From contig CP121450.1 of the NCBI GenBank assembly GCA_029689965.1, positions 434,001-498,000 on the forward strand: a stretch of 64,000 nt of DNA, in the 5' to 3' direction. Source of the DNA: Curtobacterium flaccumfaciens (GTDB lineage: Bacteria > Actinomycetota > Actinomycetes > Actinomycetales > Microbacteriaceae). Both the position numbers and the translations under genes were made by a program. The notes beneath the pieces were generated by a model, which was not told where the DNA came from, made no database searches, and worked only from the letters and a program-made list of their open reading frames with translations. Positions within the stretch are counted from its first letter, which is position 1. Every line of letters starts with the position of its first letter. Positions 38,229-47,304 of this stretch are shown here, in pieces.

Positions 38229-39282
38229 CAGGACTCCTCAGGTCTGAAGACGGAGATGCGGCGCATCGTGAACACGAGCACGATCGCGGTGATCACGAAC
38301 AGGACGACGGCCATCGCGGACGCGTAGCCGAACTGGAAGTTCGCGAAACCGTGCTGGTAGAGCAGCTCGGTGTAGGTGAGCAGCGACGTGCCCGGGTAGC
38401 CGAGTTCGCCGGCGGTACCACCGCCGACGGTGGCCTTGCCCGACGCGACCTGGGACGCAACCGCCGCCTCGGTGAAGTACTGCAGCGCGGCGATCACCCC
38501 GGTCACGACGGCGAACCCGATGACCGGCGAGATCGTCGGCAGGGTGACGTGCCGGACCCGCTGCGGGCCGTTCGCGCCGTCGAGGGCGGCCGCCTCGTGC
38601 AGTTCCTTCGGAACGTCGAGCAGGGCTGCCAGGAAGATGATCATGATGTCGCCCATCACCCACACACCGAGGATCACGAGCGATGGCTTCGACCAGGCGG
38701 GGTCGTTGAACCACAGTGGCCCGTCGACACCGAAGAACCGCAGGACCTGGTTCACCGGCCGGTGCCCGGGTTGAACAGGAACACGAACGACACGACGCTC
38801 GCCACCGGCGGTACGAGCGCCGGCAGGTAGAACACGGTGCGCCAGAAGCCGGTCATCGCCCGGGCCCGCGAGAGCAGGCCGGCCACGAGGAGCGCGCAGA
38901 CGATCCGCACCGGGACCAGGATCAGGACGAACCACAGCGTGTTGATCGCCGCCGTCCAGACCTGCGGATCCTGCGTGAACAGGAACCGGTAGTTCAGCAG
39001 CCCGACGAACTCGGGTTCCTGCAGCTGGTCGTAGCGCGTGAACGAGTACACGATCGACGCGATGAGCGGGTAGGCGAAGAAGACGACGAGCCCGAGCAGC
39101 GCGGGGGCGAGCATCGTCAGGGCGACGACGCGTCGGCGGGACTCGGCGCTCCGCCGCCGACGCGACGGACGCGCGGCGCGGCCAGTGGGGTCGGGAGCCG
39201 ACCCCGCCGGGCCGGCGCGCCGGGAGGCGCGGGTAAGCCGTGCCTCTCGGCTGGCGCTTTCAGGGGCGGTGACGTCCGTCAT
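38228..39282 (-). CDS. Sugar ABC transporter permease (MalF type; one frameshift)
   Basis: About 351 aa: basic N-terminus, helices beginning VVALTMLAPALLGLVVFFAYPLIAS, and the EAA loop KELHEAAALDGANGPQRVRHVTLP. The frame breaks near 38758 in VFLFNPGTG / PVNQVLRFFGV. ATG 39282. Its stop and the next ATG share one base (TGATG). Confidence 0.88.
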
Positions 39283-39284
39283 GG

Positions 39285-40616
39285 TCACGGACCAGCCAGC
39301 TGGTTGGCGTTGTCGATGTCCGAGTCGAGCTTCTTCAGGCTTGCGTCGAGGTTGCCGCCCTTCTCCTGGTAGGTGGCCCACCAGGTCTGGAACGTCGGCA
39401 GGTAGGAAGCGCCGTCGCTCGTGGCGGGCGTCGTGATCGTGTTCGCGTCGTTCGCGGCGTCGATGAACGTCTTGAACGGGCCGTCGGTCTGCAGGTCCGG
39501 GCTCTGCAGTGCGGAGGTGAGGGTCGGCACGTTCTTGACGCCGTTGCCCAGTTCCACCTGGGTACTCGTCGTCGTGGACAGGTACTTCAGCAGCGCCCAA
39601 GCCGCCTCGGGGTTCTTCGATCCCTTGCCGATGCCGGCGACGTTGCCGGTGATGTAGGACGCGCCGTAGTTGCCGTACCCCGGCAACACCGGAGTGGGCG
39701 CCGCGGCGTACTGCAGGTCGGGGGTCTGCTGGTCGATGTACCCGATGCGGTACTCGCCGTCGATCTCCATCGCGACGTCGCCGTGCTGGAACGCGTTGTC
39801 GCCGGAGAACTCCTGTCCGAGCCCGGCAGTGTACTTCTTGAGCTTGTCGTAGCCGATCTTGTCGACGTACGCCTTCTGCCAGGCGATGAGCTTCTTCCAG
39901 CCGGCGGAGGACCCGATGGCGGAGGATCCGTCCTTCCGCAGGAACTTCCCGTTCACCATCGGCGCGAAGTGTCCGGCACCGTTCTCGTAGAAGTCGATGA
40001 GCGGGTTGAACCCGAGCTTCTTGATCGAGCCGTCAGCGTTGTAAGTGGTGAGTTTGAGGCCGTCCGCCTCGAGCTCGTCGAGCGTCTTCGGCGGCTCGGA
40101 GATACCCGCGGCCGCGAGGTCCTCGGTGTTGTACAGGAGCGCGCTGGTGTCGGCCAGCATCGGCAGCACGCACCGTTTACCCTTGTACTGCGTGTAGTCG
40201 CGCACCGCGGTCGGGATGTCGTCGAGATCGACCTTGTCGCGCTTGATGTACGGGGAAAGGTCGCGGAAGGCTCCGGACGAGCAGAAACTGCCGACGATCG
40301 CGGTGGAGTACGAGACGCCGACATCGATCTGCTGACCGGCGGCGATGGCCTTCTGCATCTTCTCGTCATCCTGGCCGGCATGGACGTCGACCGTGACGTC
40401 AGGGTTCGCCTTCTCGAAGCCGGCGACGGCTTGCTCGACGACGTCGGCGTTGTGCCCGGTGAAGAAGTGCCAGAGGTGGACGGTGCCGGTGAGGTGATCG
40501 GGAGCGCTCTTGGCGGCGTCGGCTGAGCTGCCGGAGCTACAGCCGGCGGCAACGAGGACGCCGGCGGATCCGATGGCGATCGCGGTGGCGATGCGCCTGA
40601 TGGCATGGCGGGACAT
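39285..40616 (-). CDS. Sugar-binding lipoprotein of ABC transporter
   Basis: Intact 443 aa. Lipoprotein signal with lipobox LVAAGCSS; mature SBP_bac_1 fold (GTVHLWHFFTGHNADVVEQAVAGFEKANPDVTVDV). Captures the imported sugar, probably a chitobiose-like or related N-acetyl sugar given the GH20 and NagB neighbours. It ends 2 bp before the permease gene. The ribosome site (ggagagcac) precedes ATG 40616. Confidence 0.9.
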   Translation of the reverse strand: MSRHAIRRIATAIAIGSAGVLVAAGCSSGSSADAAKSAPDHLTGTVHLWHFFTGHNADVVEQAVAGFEKANPDVTVDVHAGQDDEKMQKAIAAGQQIDVGVSYSTAIVGSFCSSGAFRDLSPYIKRDKVDLDDIPTAVRDYTQYKGKRCVLPMLADTSALLYNTEDLAAAGISEPPKTLDELEADGLKLTTYNADGSIKKLGFNPLIDFYENGAGHFAPMVNGKFLRKDGSSAIGSSAGWKKLIAWQKAYVDKIGYDKLKKYTAGLGQEFSGDNAFQHGDVAMEIDGEYRIGYIDQQTPDLQYAAAPTPVLPGYGNYGASYITGNVAGIGKGSKNPEAAWALLKYLSTTTSTQVELGNGVKNVPTLTSALQSPDLQTDGPFKTFIDAANDANTITTPATSDGASYLPTFQTWWATYQEKGGNLDASLKKLDSDIDNANQLAGP

Positions 40617-40624
40617 GTGCTCTC

Positions 40625-41512
40625 CTAACGTGGGTGGTGGAGCCGGGTTGCATCGTTCTGGTGGTGCGGTTCGGTGACGGAGCGCAGGTAGGCGAGGTTG
40701 CCGGCGGTGCGCTCGGCGAGCGGGAGTTCCGTCGAGAAGTCCTCGACCGTCACCCATCCGTCGTAGCCGAGGTCGGTCAGCGTGGCGAGATACTCGGCGA
40801 CCGGGGCGACGCCCGTCGTCATCGGCGCCCATTCGGACGCCCAATCGTCGCTGCCGTCGGGCCGCTTCGTGCCGGTCGGGGCCCAGCGTGCGTTCTTGAC
40901 GTGCACGTGCGCCAGGTAGGGGCCGAGCATCTCGAGACCGGAGCGCAGGTGCTCGAACCCTTCGACGACGAGGTTGCCGAGGTCGTGGATCACGCCGACG
41001 TGCCGGGGGTCGAGCCCGTCGACGAGCCGGAGGGCCGCGGACGCCGACGGAGTGATGGTGTCCTGGTGCACCTCGACGAGGGCTTGCACGCCGAACTCGC
41101 CTGCGCGGTCCGCGACCCAGGCCAGGTCCTCGCGGGTCGCCCGGAACACCTCCGGGTACGGTCGGTCGCTGCCGGTCGCCGGCATCACGACCCGGACGCG
41201 CTCGGCTCCGAGCGCCGCCGTGAGCCGGAGCATCGTGAGCACGGCATCGCGATCGCCAACGGGTTGGTACCCGCCGATCCCGGAGTACGCCAGACCGGTG
41301 CGGCGCATCAGCGCTGCGACCTCGTCGATCCGGTCGAGGACGCCGGTGAAGGGGATCGTCGACCGGTTGCCGGACCAGAACCCGGGCTGGCCGTTGTCGG
41401 CCTGGTCGACGATCCGCCACTCGATGCCGTCCCAGCCCTGCTGGGCGAGCGTGGTCGCGGCCTGCTCGGGCGTCCACTCCGGTGTGGACGCGGTGAACAC
41501 CGAGAACCTCAT
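40625..41512 (-). CDS. Sugar phosphate isomerase/epimerase (AP-endonuclease-2 TIM barrel)
   Basis: Intact 295 aa. MRFSVFTASTPEWTPEQAATTLAQQGWDGIEWRI, metal-site segments VEVHQDT, GVIHDLGN, AHVHVKNARW and VTVEDF. Xylose-isomerase-like barrel enzymes usually interconvert keto and aldo sugars or act on 3-keto sugars with a Gfo/Idh partner, which is the next gene. ATG overlaps that stop (ATGA). Confidence 0.85.
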   Translation of the reverse strand: MRFSVFTASTPEWTPEQAATTLAQQGWDGIEWRIVDQADNGQPGFWSGNRSTIPFTGVLDRIDEVAALMRRTGLAYSGIGGYQPVGDRDAVLTMLRLTAALGAERVRVVMPATGSDRPYPEVFRATREDLAWVADRAGEFGVQALVEVHQDTITPSASAALRLVDGLDPRHVGVIHDLGNLVVEGFEHLRSGLEMLGPYLAHVHVKNARWAPTGTKRPDGSDDWASEWAPMTTGVAPVAEYLATLTDLGYDGWVTVEDFSTELPLAERTAGNLAYLRSVTEPHHQNDATRLHHPR

Positions 41513-42707
41513 CCCTCACCCCCGGCTGTTCCGCTGAGACGATCGACGGTGTCGTCGAACCGTCCGTCGAGGACGTCCGACACGCGGACGGGCTCGCCGA
41601 GCGTCGCCGAGGCGTAGAGCGCGCGGACGGTGGCGAGCGTCGTCAGCGCAGCGTCGACCGTGACCGCCGGCGGCCGACCGGTCCGCACAGCCTCTGCGAA
41701 GTCCGCGTACTGACGGACGTGTCCGGACAGGAAGTGGTCGTCCTCGAGTCGACTGTCGACGGTCCAACCGTCGGGCACGAGCCTGTCCTTCTGGTCGTCG
41801 ACGCCTTCCGCGGACTGCGATCCGCTCGTCGTCGACGCGGAAGCGAGCGACGCGTCGGCAGTCGCCGCATGGAAGTACGCGAGACGGTCGTCGTCCACGA
41901 CAGCCGATCCCCTGGTGCCGTACACGGCGTACCGGGCCGACAGTCCGGGGTAGGCGGCCGTCGTGCAGTGGATCACACCGAGCGCGCCGCTCGCGAACCG
42001 GACGGTGGCGACGGCGACGTCCTCGACCTCGATGTCGCGGTGGCCGAGGAGCGCCGTCTGCGCGGACACCTCGACCGGCTCGCCCATGGTCCAGACGAGC
42101 AGGTCGACGGTGTGCACGCCCTGGTTGCTCACCGCGCCGCCGCCGTCGAGGTCCCAGGTGCCGCGCCAGTCCCCGGAGTCGTAGTAGTCCTGCGAGCGGT
42201 ACCAGGCGACGCTCGCGACGCCGGAGGTGACCGTGCCGAAGCCGCCGCGGTGCGCGGTCTCCGTCACGAGCTGCGAACTCGGGTCGAGTCGGTGCTGGCT
42301 GACGACCCGACCACCTGACCGCGATCACTGGCGGCTCGGGCCGCGGCGGCGATCCGACGTCCACGGGTCATGGTCGTGTCGAGCGGTTTCTCGATGAGGA
42401 CGTGCCGGCCGCTGTCGATGGCCTGTTCGGCGAGGTCGACGTGCAGGCCGGACGGGGTGCAGATGGCGAACACGTCGATGTCGGTGGCCGCGAGCGCATC
42501 TGCGATGGTGCGCCAGGTCGACGGTCGGCTGCCGCCGACGGCGGAGAGAGCGTCTGCGGATGCGGCTGCGGTCGCGTCCGAGTCGTCGATGAGTGCGGCG
42601 ATCTCGTAATCGCCCTGACGAAGGGCCGCCTTGGCGTGGTGGCGTCCGATGACTCCGGCGCCGACGACCGCCAGGCGGAGCGGGCTGACTTCGTTGGGGA
42701 TGGTCAT
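41509..42707 (-). CDS. Gfo/Idh/MocA-family oxidoreductase (one frameshift)
   Basis: About 399 aa. Rossmann motif LRLAVVGAGVIGRHHAKAAL, FAICTPSGLHVDLAEQAIDSGRHVLIEKP (EKP motif), then the C-terminal sheet domain (GTWDLDGGGAVSNQGVHTVDLLVW with the conserved His). The frame breaks near 42275 between RGQVV and RVVSQHRLDP. NAD(P)-dependent oxidation or reduction of a sugar, partner to the two isomerases. Confidence 0.87.
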
Positions 42708-43539
42708 CGCAGGGTGACTCCGATCTGGTCGGTGAGCTTCCGGAGGGCGCGGCCGGCGCGGCCGAACGCCGCGGGGCCGGAGAACCCGCCGAGGTGGGTG
42801 AAGTCGCTGAGGTGCGGCTCGAGGGAGGCGTAGCCGGAGTACCCGGCGTCACGGAGCGCGGTGAGCGTCTCCACGAGCTCACCGTCACCCTCGCCCGCCG
42901 GGACGACGGAGGAGTCGGCGGCGAGCGCGTCCTTGACCTGCAGGTAGTCGACGTAGGGGCGAGCTGCGCCCAGCCGTCGCTGAACGGCTTGACGCCGCAC
43001 TGCACGTAGTTCGCGTTGTCCCAGGCGAGCCGGAGCGCGGAGGACCCGACGCTCTCGACGATGTCGAGCACGCGCGAGGGGACGTCGCCGTAGATGTCCT
43101 TCTCGTTCTCGTGCAGCAGCGTGACGCCCTCGCGCTCGGCCAGGTCGGCCAGGGCGCGCATCCGGACGAGCACGTCGTCGCGGACGTCCTGGGGCTGCCG
43201 GCCCTCGAAGTAGAACGAGAAGATGCGGATGTTGGTGGTGCCGAGCGCGTGTGCGGCGGCGATCGCCCGGCCGAGCCGTCCGACCTCGTGCTCGACGGGC
43301 TCGTCGACGGGCACCTTGCCGATCGGCGAGGCGATGGCGGACACGGTCTGCCCGCGCTCCTCGAACAGGCGGTGGAGGCCGGCGAGCTGGTCCTCGTCGA
43401 GGTCGACGACGTTCACCCCCCACGCGCTGCGGACCTCGATGGCGCTGGCCCCCAGCGCTTGGAGGACCGCCACCTGGATCGCCGGGTCGGCGTCGATCTC
43501 ATCACCGAAACCGGAGAGGGCCCACTGCACGGTGCTCAT
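42704..43539 (-). CDS. Second sugar phosphate isomerase/epimerase (one frameshift)
   Basis: About 278 aa. VQWALSGFGDEIDADPAIQVAVLQALGASAIEVRSAWG, metal-site LLHENEKDIYGD, RLAWDNANYVQCG, LQVKDAL and ASLEPHL. The frame breaks near 42960 (GWAQL / RPYVDYLQVK). Its C-terminus overlaps the oxidoreductase ATG. Having two barrel enzymes plus a Gfo/Idh suggests a 3-keto-glycoside style pathway next to hexosaminidase cleavage. Confidence 0.85.
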
Positions 43540-44296
43540 GCGGTGACCTGCAGCTGGGAAGCAGCTGCCGGTCGAGGTGGACGACGCAGGACGGGTGCGT
43601 GCGCAGGATCGTGCTCGGCCACGTGGTCGAGACGGGCTCTTCGAACGTCGCTCGGACGGCAGCGGCCTTTCGCTCCCCCTTCACGACGCACACCAGCCGC
43701 GCACCGCTCATCAACGCCGGCACCGTGAGCGTGATCGCGCGCTTCGGCACGTCGGCGAAGCGGGCGAAGCATTCGTCGGCGACCTGCTGCTCGCGGCAGG
43801 CGTCGTCGAGATCGACCAGCTTGGCGAGCACCGGGTCGTCGAAGGCCGCGACGGGCGGGTCGTTGAAGGCGATGTGCCCGTTCTCGCCGATGCCGAGGAC
43901 GACGACATCGATCGGGCCGTCCGCGACGACGGTCGCGTACCGGGCTGCCTCCGCTTCGGGATCCGAACCAGGGTCGATGCGGTGCACGCTCCGGAACGGG
44001 AGCCGACCGAAGAGCGTGCGGTCGAGCCACACGGCGAACCGTTCGGGAGCGCCGACCGGCAACCCGACGTACTCGTCCATGTGCAGCGCGTCCACGCGGT
44101 CCCACGGGACGCCGTCGACCTGGACGAGCGCGTCGAGTGTCTCCTGCTGACTCGGGGCGGCGGCGAAGACCACCCGGGCCGACCCACGCGCGGCGACCGC
44201 GGCGACGAGGGCGTCGGCAATGTCCTGAGCGGCGGCCGACCCGAGTGCGGATCGTGAGTCGTGCACGGTGACGGGAAGCGAATTCATGTCGGCCAT
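43536..44296 (-). CDS. nagB: Glucosamine-6-phosphate deaminase (frameshift near end)
   Basis: About 253 aa. NagB signatures: ALHMDEYVGLPVGAPERFAVWL, VVVLGIGENGHIAFNDPP, and SGARLVCVVKGERKAAAVRATFEEP. Converts glucosamine-6-P to fructose-6-P and ammonia. The frame breaks near 43570, after which the end reads AAASQLQVTA. First gene of the eight-gene glycan operon; start at 44296 (MADMNS) just inside the LacI operator, with an internal ATG at 44287 as alternative. Confidence 0.88.
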
Positions 44297-44302
44297 CCTG
44301 GA

Positions 44303-44318
44303 GTGCAAACGTTTGCAC
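44303..44318. promoter_or_regulatory. LacI-type operator 1
   Basis: GTGCAAACGTTTGCAC, a perfect palindrome with the central CG typical of LacI/GalR sites, between divergent nagB and lacI-like genes. Confidence 0.85.
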
Positions 44319-44338
44319 GTCAAGACCCTAGGTGCGAT

Positions 44339-45364
44339 ATGTTCGTGTCCATGACCAGCACCGATCGCCGGGGACCCGACGCAACCCTCGGCGACGTCGC
44401 CGTCGCCGCAGGCGTTTCGCGCGCCACCGTCTCGCGCGCGTTCTCGCGCCCCGACCTCATCAGCGATGAGACCGTTCGTCGGGTGAAAGCGGCTGCCGAA
44501 AAACTCGGGTACGTTGGCAACGATGCCGCTCGCGCCCTGAAGACCGGTCGCTTCCGCAACATTGCGATCGTCGTGCCCGACATCGCGAACCCGTTCTTCC
44601 CGCCCATGCTCCGGGCCGCTCAGAACCGCGCGGACGAACTCGGATACGCCGTGTTCCTCGGGGACTCCGACGAGCGTGCGGAGCGGGAGCGCACCCTGCT
44701 GTCGCGCCTCAGCGGCCAGGTCGAGGGGTTCGTCCTCGCCGGCACCAGACTCGACCGCAAGACGATCACCGCGCTGGTCAGCACCCGCCCCACCGTGCTC
44801 ATCAACCGCGACATCCCAACGATCCCCCGCGTGCTGATCGACTCGGCGCGTGGGATCGCCGAAGCCGTTGAACACCTCGCTGGCCTCGGGCATCGACGGA
44901 TCGCATACGTCGCGGGTCCCACCGATGCTTGGGCCGACCAACAGCGTCGTGGCGGGGTCCGGCGAACCGCAGAGCGCCTCGGGCTGGGTGTGTCAGTGAT
45001 CGAGGCAGGCCGTCCGACCTTCACCGCCGGTGTGGAGACGGCCGGACCACTCGCCACCTCCGGCGCCACCGCCGCGATCGCGTTCGACGACGTCCTCGCA
45101 CACGGCCTGCTGGCGGGCCTCGCCACCCGCGGCCTGCGGGTCCCCGCGGACATGAGCGTCATCGGATGCGACGACACCCTCGCCACCAGCACCGAACCGC
45201 CGCTGACAACCATCTCCGAAGCGGCAACGACGGCCGGCACCCGTGCGGTCGACACGCTCATCGGCCTGCTCGACGACCGGCCGCAACGGGCGCGACGTCT
45301 GACGGTCGACACGCACCTCATCGTGCGTTCGACCACGGCCGCGCCTCGCGCCCGACGCGCTTGA
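44339..45364 (+). CDS. LacI-family transcriptional regulator
   Basis: Intact 341 aa. HTH and hinge: ATLGDVAVAAGVSRATVSRAFSRPDLISDETVRRVKAAAEKLGYVGNDAARAL; periplasmic-binding-like sensor domain with NIAIVVPDIANPFFPPML, SVIGCDD and TTISEAATTAG. Represses the glycan operon and, through operator 2, the downstream GH16-like gene. A start at 44351 (MTSTDRRG) is also possible. Confidence 0.9.
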   Translation: MFVSMTSTDRRGPDATLGDVAVAAGVSRATVSRAFSRPDLISDETVRRVKAAAEKLGYVGNDAARALKTGRFRNIAIVVPDIANPFFPPMLRAAQNRADELGYAVFLGDSDERAERERTLLSRLSGQVEGFVLAGTRLDRKTITALVSTRPTVLINRDIPTIPRVLIDSARGIAEAVEHLAGLGHRRIAYVAGPTDAWADQQRRGGVRRTAERLGLGVSVIEAGRPTFTAGVETAGPLATSGATAAIAFDDVLAHGLLAGLATRGLRVPADMSVIGCDDTLATSTEPPLTTISEAATTAGTRAVDTLIGLLDDRPQRARRLTVDTHLIVRSTTAAPRARRA

Positions 45365-45399
45365 TGCTGACTGAACGCCCCTCGACAGCACCTTGACAG

Positions 45400-45413
45400 T
45401 GCAAACGATTGCA
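45400..45413. promoter_or_regulatory. LacI-type operator 2
   Basis: TGCAAACGATTGCA, one mismatch from operator 1's core, directly after a TTGACA -35 hexamer (45393-45398) in the promoter of the secreted GH16-like gene. Confidence 0.75.
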
Positions 45414-45481
45414 GTGCACGCTGTCCCTCGCGACCGTCAGACGACCGTCGCATGCACCCTCCATCGTCGAAAGGGACCACC

Positions 45482-46456
45482 ATGCAGCACGCTCCGCACC
45501 GTCACCTCCGCGCCACCGCCACCGTCCTGGCGGCCACGGCCCTTACCGTCGCCGGCGTCACCGGAGCCGGCCCCGCATCAGCGCGCCCGTACCACAGCCA
45601 CGGCACGGCTGCTCTGCCGGCATGCACCGCAGCCGACCCCGCGAACTGCGGAGCGCTCTTCGACGACTTCAACTACGCGTCGTCCTCCGACCCACAGCTC
45701 ACCGCCAACGGCTGGACCGTCCGCAGCGGCGAGGGCGGCCCTGGCGTCAAGAACGGCGCCACCTGGCAGCCGTCGAACATCACCTTCCCCATCGTCGACG
45801 GACAGCAGTCGATGGACCTCGCGATGCAGACCGACGGCACCTCGACCGGTACCACGAACTCTGAGATCAGCCGCACCGACGAGGACGCCTTCGCCGGAAC
45901 CTACGCCGCCCGCATCAAGTTCACCGACGCACCTGCAGCCGGCACCGACGGCGACCACCTCGTCGAGACGTTCTTCGCCTACTCGTCTTCCGCCACAGCC
46001 GAGTGCGACTCCACCTACAGTGAGAACGACTTCTCCGAGTACCTGCCCAACGGCGGGTACGGCGAACCCCGTACCTTCAACTCGCAGACCACCTGGGCAA
46101 GCACGGGCAACGGCTGCTCCGTGTCCCAGGAGTCCGACCAGTACGCGAGCCTCGCGGGCTGGCACACCGTGATGTCCACCGTCGATTCCGGACACGTGAA
46201 GTACTTCATCGACGGAGTCCAGGTCGCCGACCACTCCGGCGCCGTGTACCCGCGACGCAACATGGCAATCGACTTCAATCTGTGGCTGCTCGACCTCACC
46301 GGGCACTCCGGCACCGGGACGAGCACCTGGCACGAGGACGTCGACTACGTCTACTACGGCGAGAACCGGGTCCTCACATCCGCACAGGTGACTGACGAAG
46401 TCAACACCTACCGAGCCGCGCAGCGCACCTACGTCGATACCATCGGCGCCGCCTGA
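45482..46456 (+). CDS. Secreted GH16-like glycoside hydrolase
   Basis: Intact 324 aa. Signal peptide of about 44 residues (RATATVLAATALTVAGVTGAG, PASA cleavage). Jelly-roll segments: LFDDFNYASSSDPQLTANGW, TYAARIKFTDAPAAGTDGD, and SENDFSEYLPNGGYG, which holds an ExDxxE pattern matching the GH16 catalytic residues; then WHTVMSTVDSGHVKYFIDGVQV. Likely an extracellular glucanase- or galactanase-type enzyme feeding the sugar locus. Regulated by LacI operator 2. Confidence 0.82.
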   Translation: MQHAPHRHLRATATVLAATALTVAGVTGAGPASARPYHSHGTAALPACTAADPANCGALFDDFNYASSSDPQLTANGWTVRSGEGGPGVKNGATWQPSNITFPIVDGQQSMDLAMQTDGTSTGTTNSEISRTDEDAFAGTYAARIKFTDAPAAGTDGDHLVETFFAYSSSATAECDSTYSENDFSEYLPNGGYGEPRTFNSQTTWASTGNGCSVSQESDQYASLAGWHTVMSTVDSGHVKYFIDGVQVADHSGAVYPRRNMAIDFNLWLLDLTGHSGTGTSTWHEDVDYVYYGENRVLTSAQVTDEVNTYRAAQRTYVDTIGAA

Positions 46457-46474
46457 CAACGATCACCACACCCC

Positions 46475-46525
46475 GGACTGGAGGCACGGTTCACCTCGAC
46501 GAGGCATGTAGCGCGGTCGAGGTGA
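46475..46525. terminator. Broken family hairpin joined to another hairpin
   Basis: 46475-46490 (GGACTGGAGGCACGGT) equals the left arm of the hairpin in element A, but its right arm is absent. It is followed at 46491-46525 by a different hairpin, arms TCACCTCGAC / GTCGAGGTGA. The cut may mark the left edge of inserted DNA. The rest of 46,526-46,658 has nothing recognisable. Confidence 0.5.
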
Positions 46526-46658
46526 TCCGGGCCCCGGGGTCTGGCACTTTCGGCGCTTCAGCATCGATCTGACACCGGGCCCATCACAGCCCACACCTCA
46601 TCCAACGTCAGATCACGCGACGACTGTTCAAGTCACGCTCCCGCCCCGAGATCGGCCT

Positions 46659-47235
46659 CTAACGACACGGCCTAGGGATGCACTGCTCCATTCCGCGGAG
46701 GATCAGCAGAAGACCGGCCTCGAATGCCTCGGCGTGTGGGATTGACCCCAGTGCCGACGTGTCCGTCGACGCCCGATCGGCTTCGTTCTGCTCTTCGAGG
46801 ACACTGCCGATAGTGAACCGACCCGAGGCCAGCATCGCCGCCGCCGCTTCGGCCTCCGGCAGCCCCGAATCGACCAGGAAGGCGAGCTTGCGGACACCTC
46901 GTTCGAAGTCGTCACCCTGCGGCATCGACCCCGCATGGAGGCGCGCGCCGTCGCGCCGCGCCAGCAGCGTGCGGCGGAAGCTGCGGGTGTTCTCGACGAA
47001 CCACTCCCGCCAGTCCTCCCCGGGAGCCGGCAACGGTGCCCGTGCATGTGGGCGCATCGCTGCTTCAGCCATCGCCGACAGCAGCTTCTGCCTTGTTGCG
47101 GAAGTGCCAGTACAGCGATGGCTGTTCGACGCCGAGGCGGCGAGCAAGCGCACGTGTGCTCACCTTGTCCAACCCCACCTCGTCCAGGAGATCGAGCGCC
47201 TCCTGGATGACCCTCTCCCGTTCGAGCTTCGTCAT
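46659..47235 (-). CDS. TetR-family repressor with TetR_C-like domain (one frameshift)
   Basis: About 192 aa. HTH [36 protein letters not shown] is very close to class TetR proteins; the C-terminal half (AFEAGLLLILRGMEQ) fits TetR_C. An inserted base near 47095 breaks the frame. TAGATT lies 6 nt before ATG 47235 (leaderless) and overlaps a tetO-like site. Divergent from a flavin monooxygenase that it probably controls. Confidence 0.85.
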
Positions 47236-47244
47236 CTTGCCAAT

Positions 47245-47287
47245 CTATCACCGATAGGCGATACTGCTGGTCGTCTATCGACGATAG
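47245..47287. promoter_or_regulatory. Two tetO-like operators
   Basis: CTATCACCGATAG (47245-47257) and CTATCGACGATAG (47275-47287), 30 bp apart in the divergent promoter. The CTATC...GATAG arms match classical tet operators (core CTATCATTGATAG). Confidence 0.7.
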
Positions 47288-47304
47288 GGAAGGTTGAGTG
47301 GACC

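Noticed and set aside
37305..38327. 340-codon plus-strand open frame opposite the MalG-type permease
   Set aside because: Antisense to an intact, well-conserved permease.
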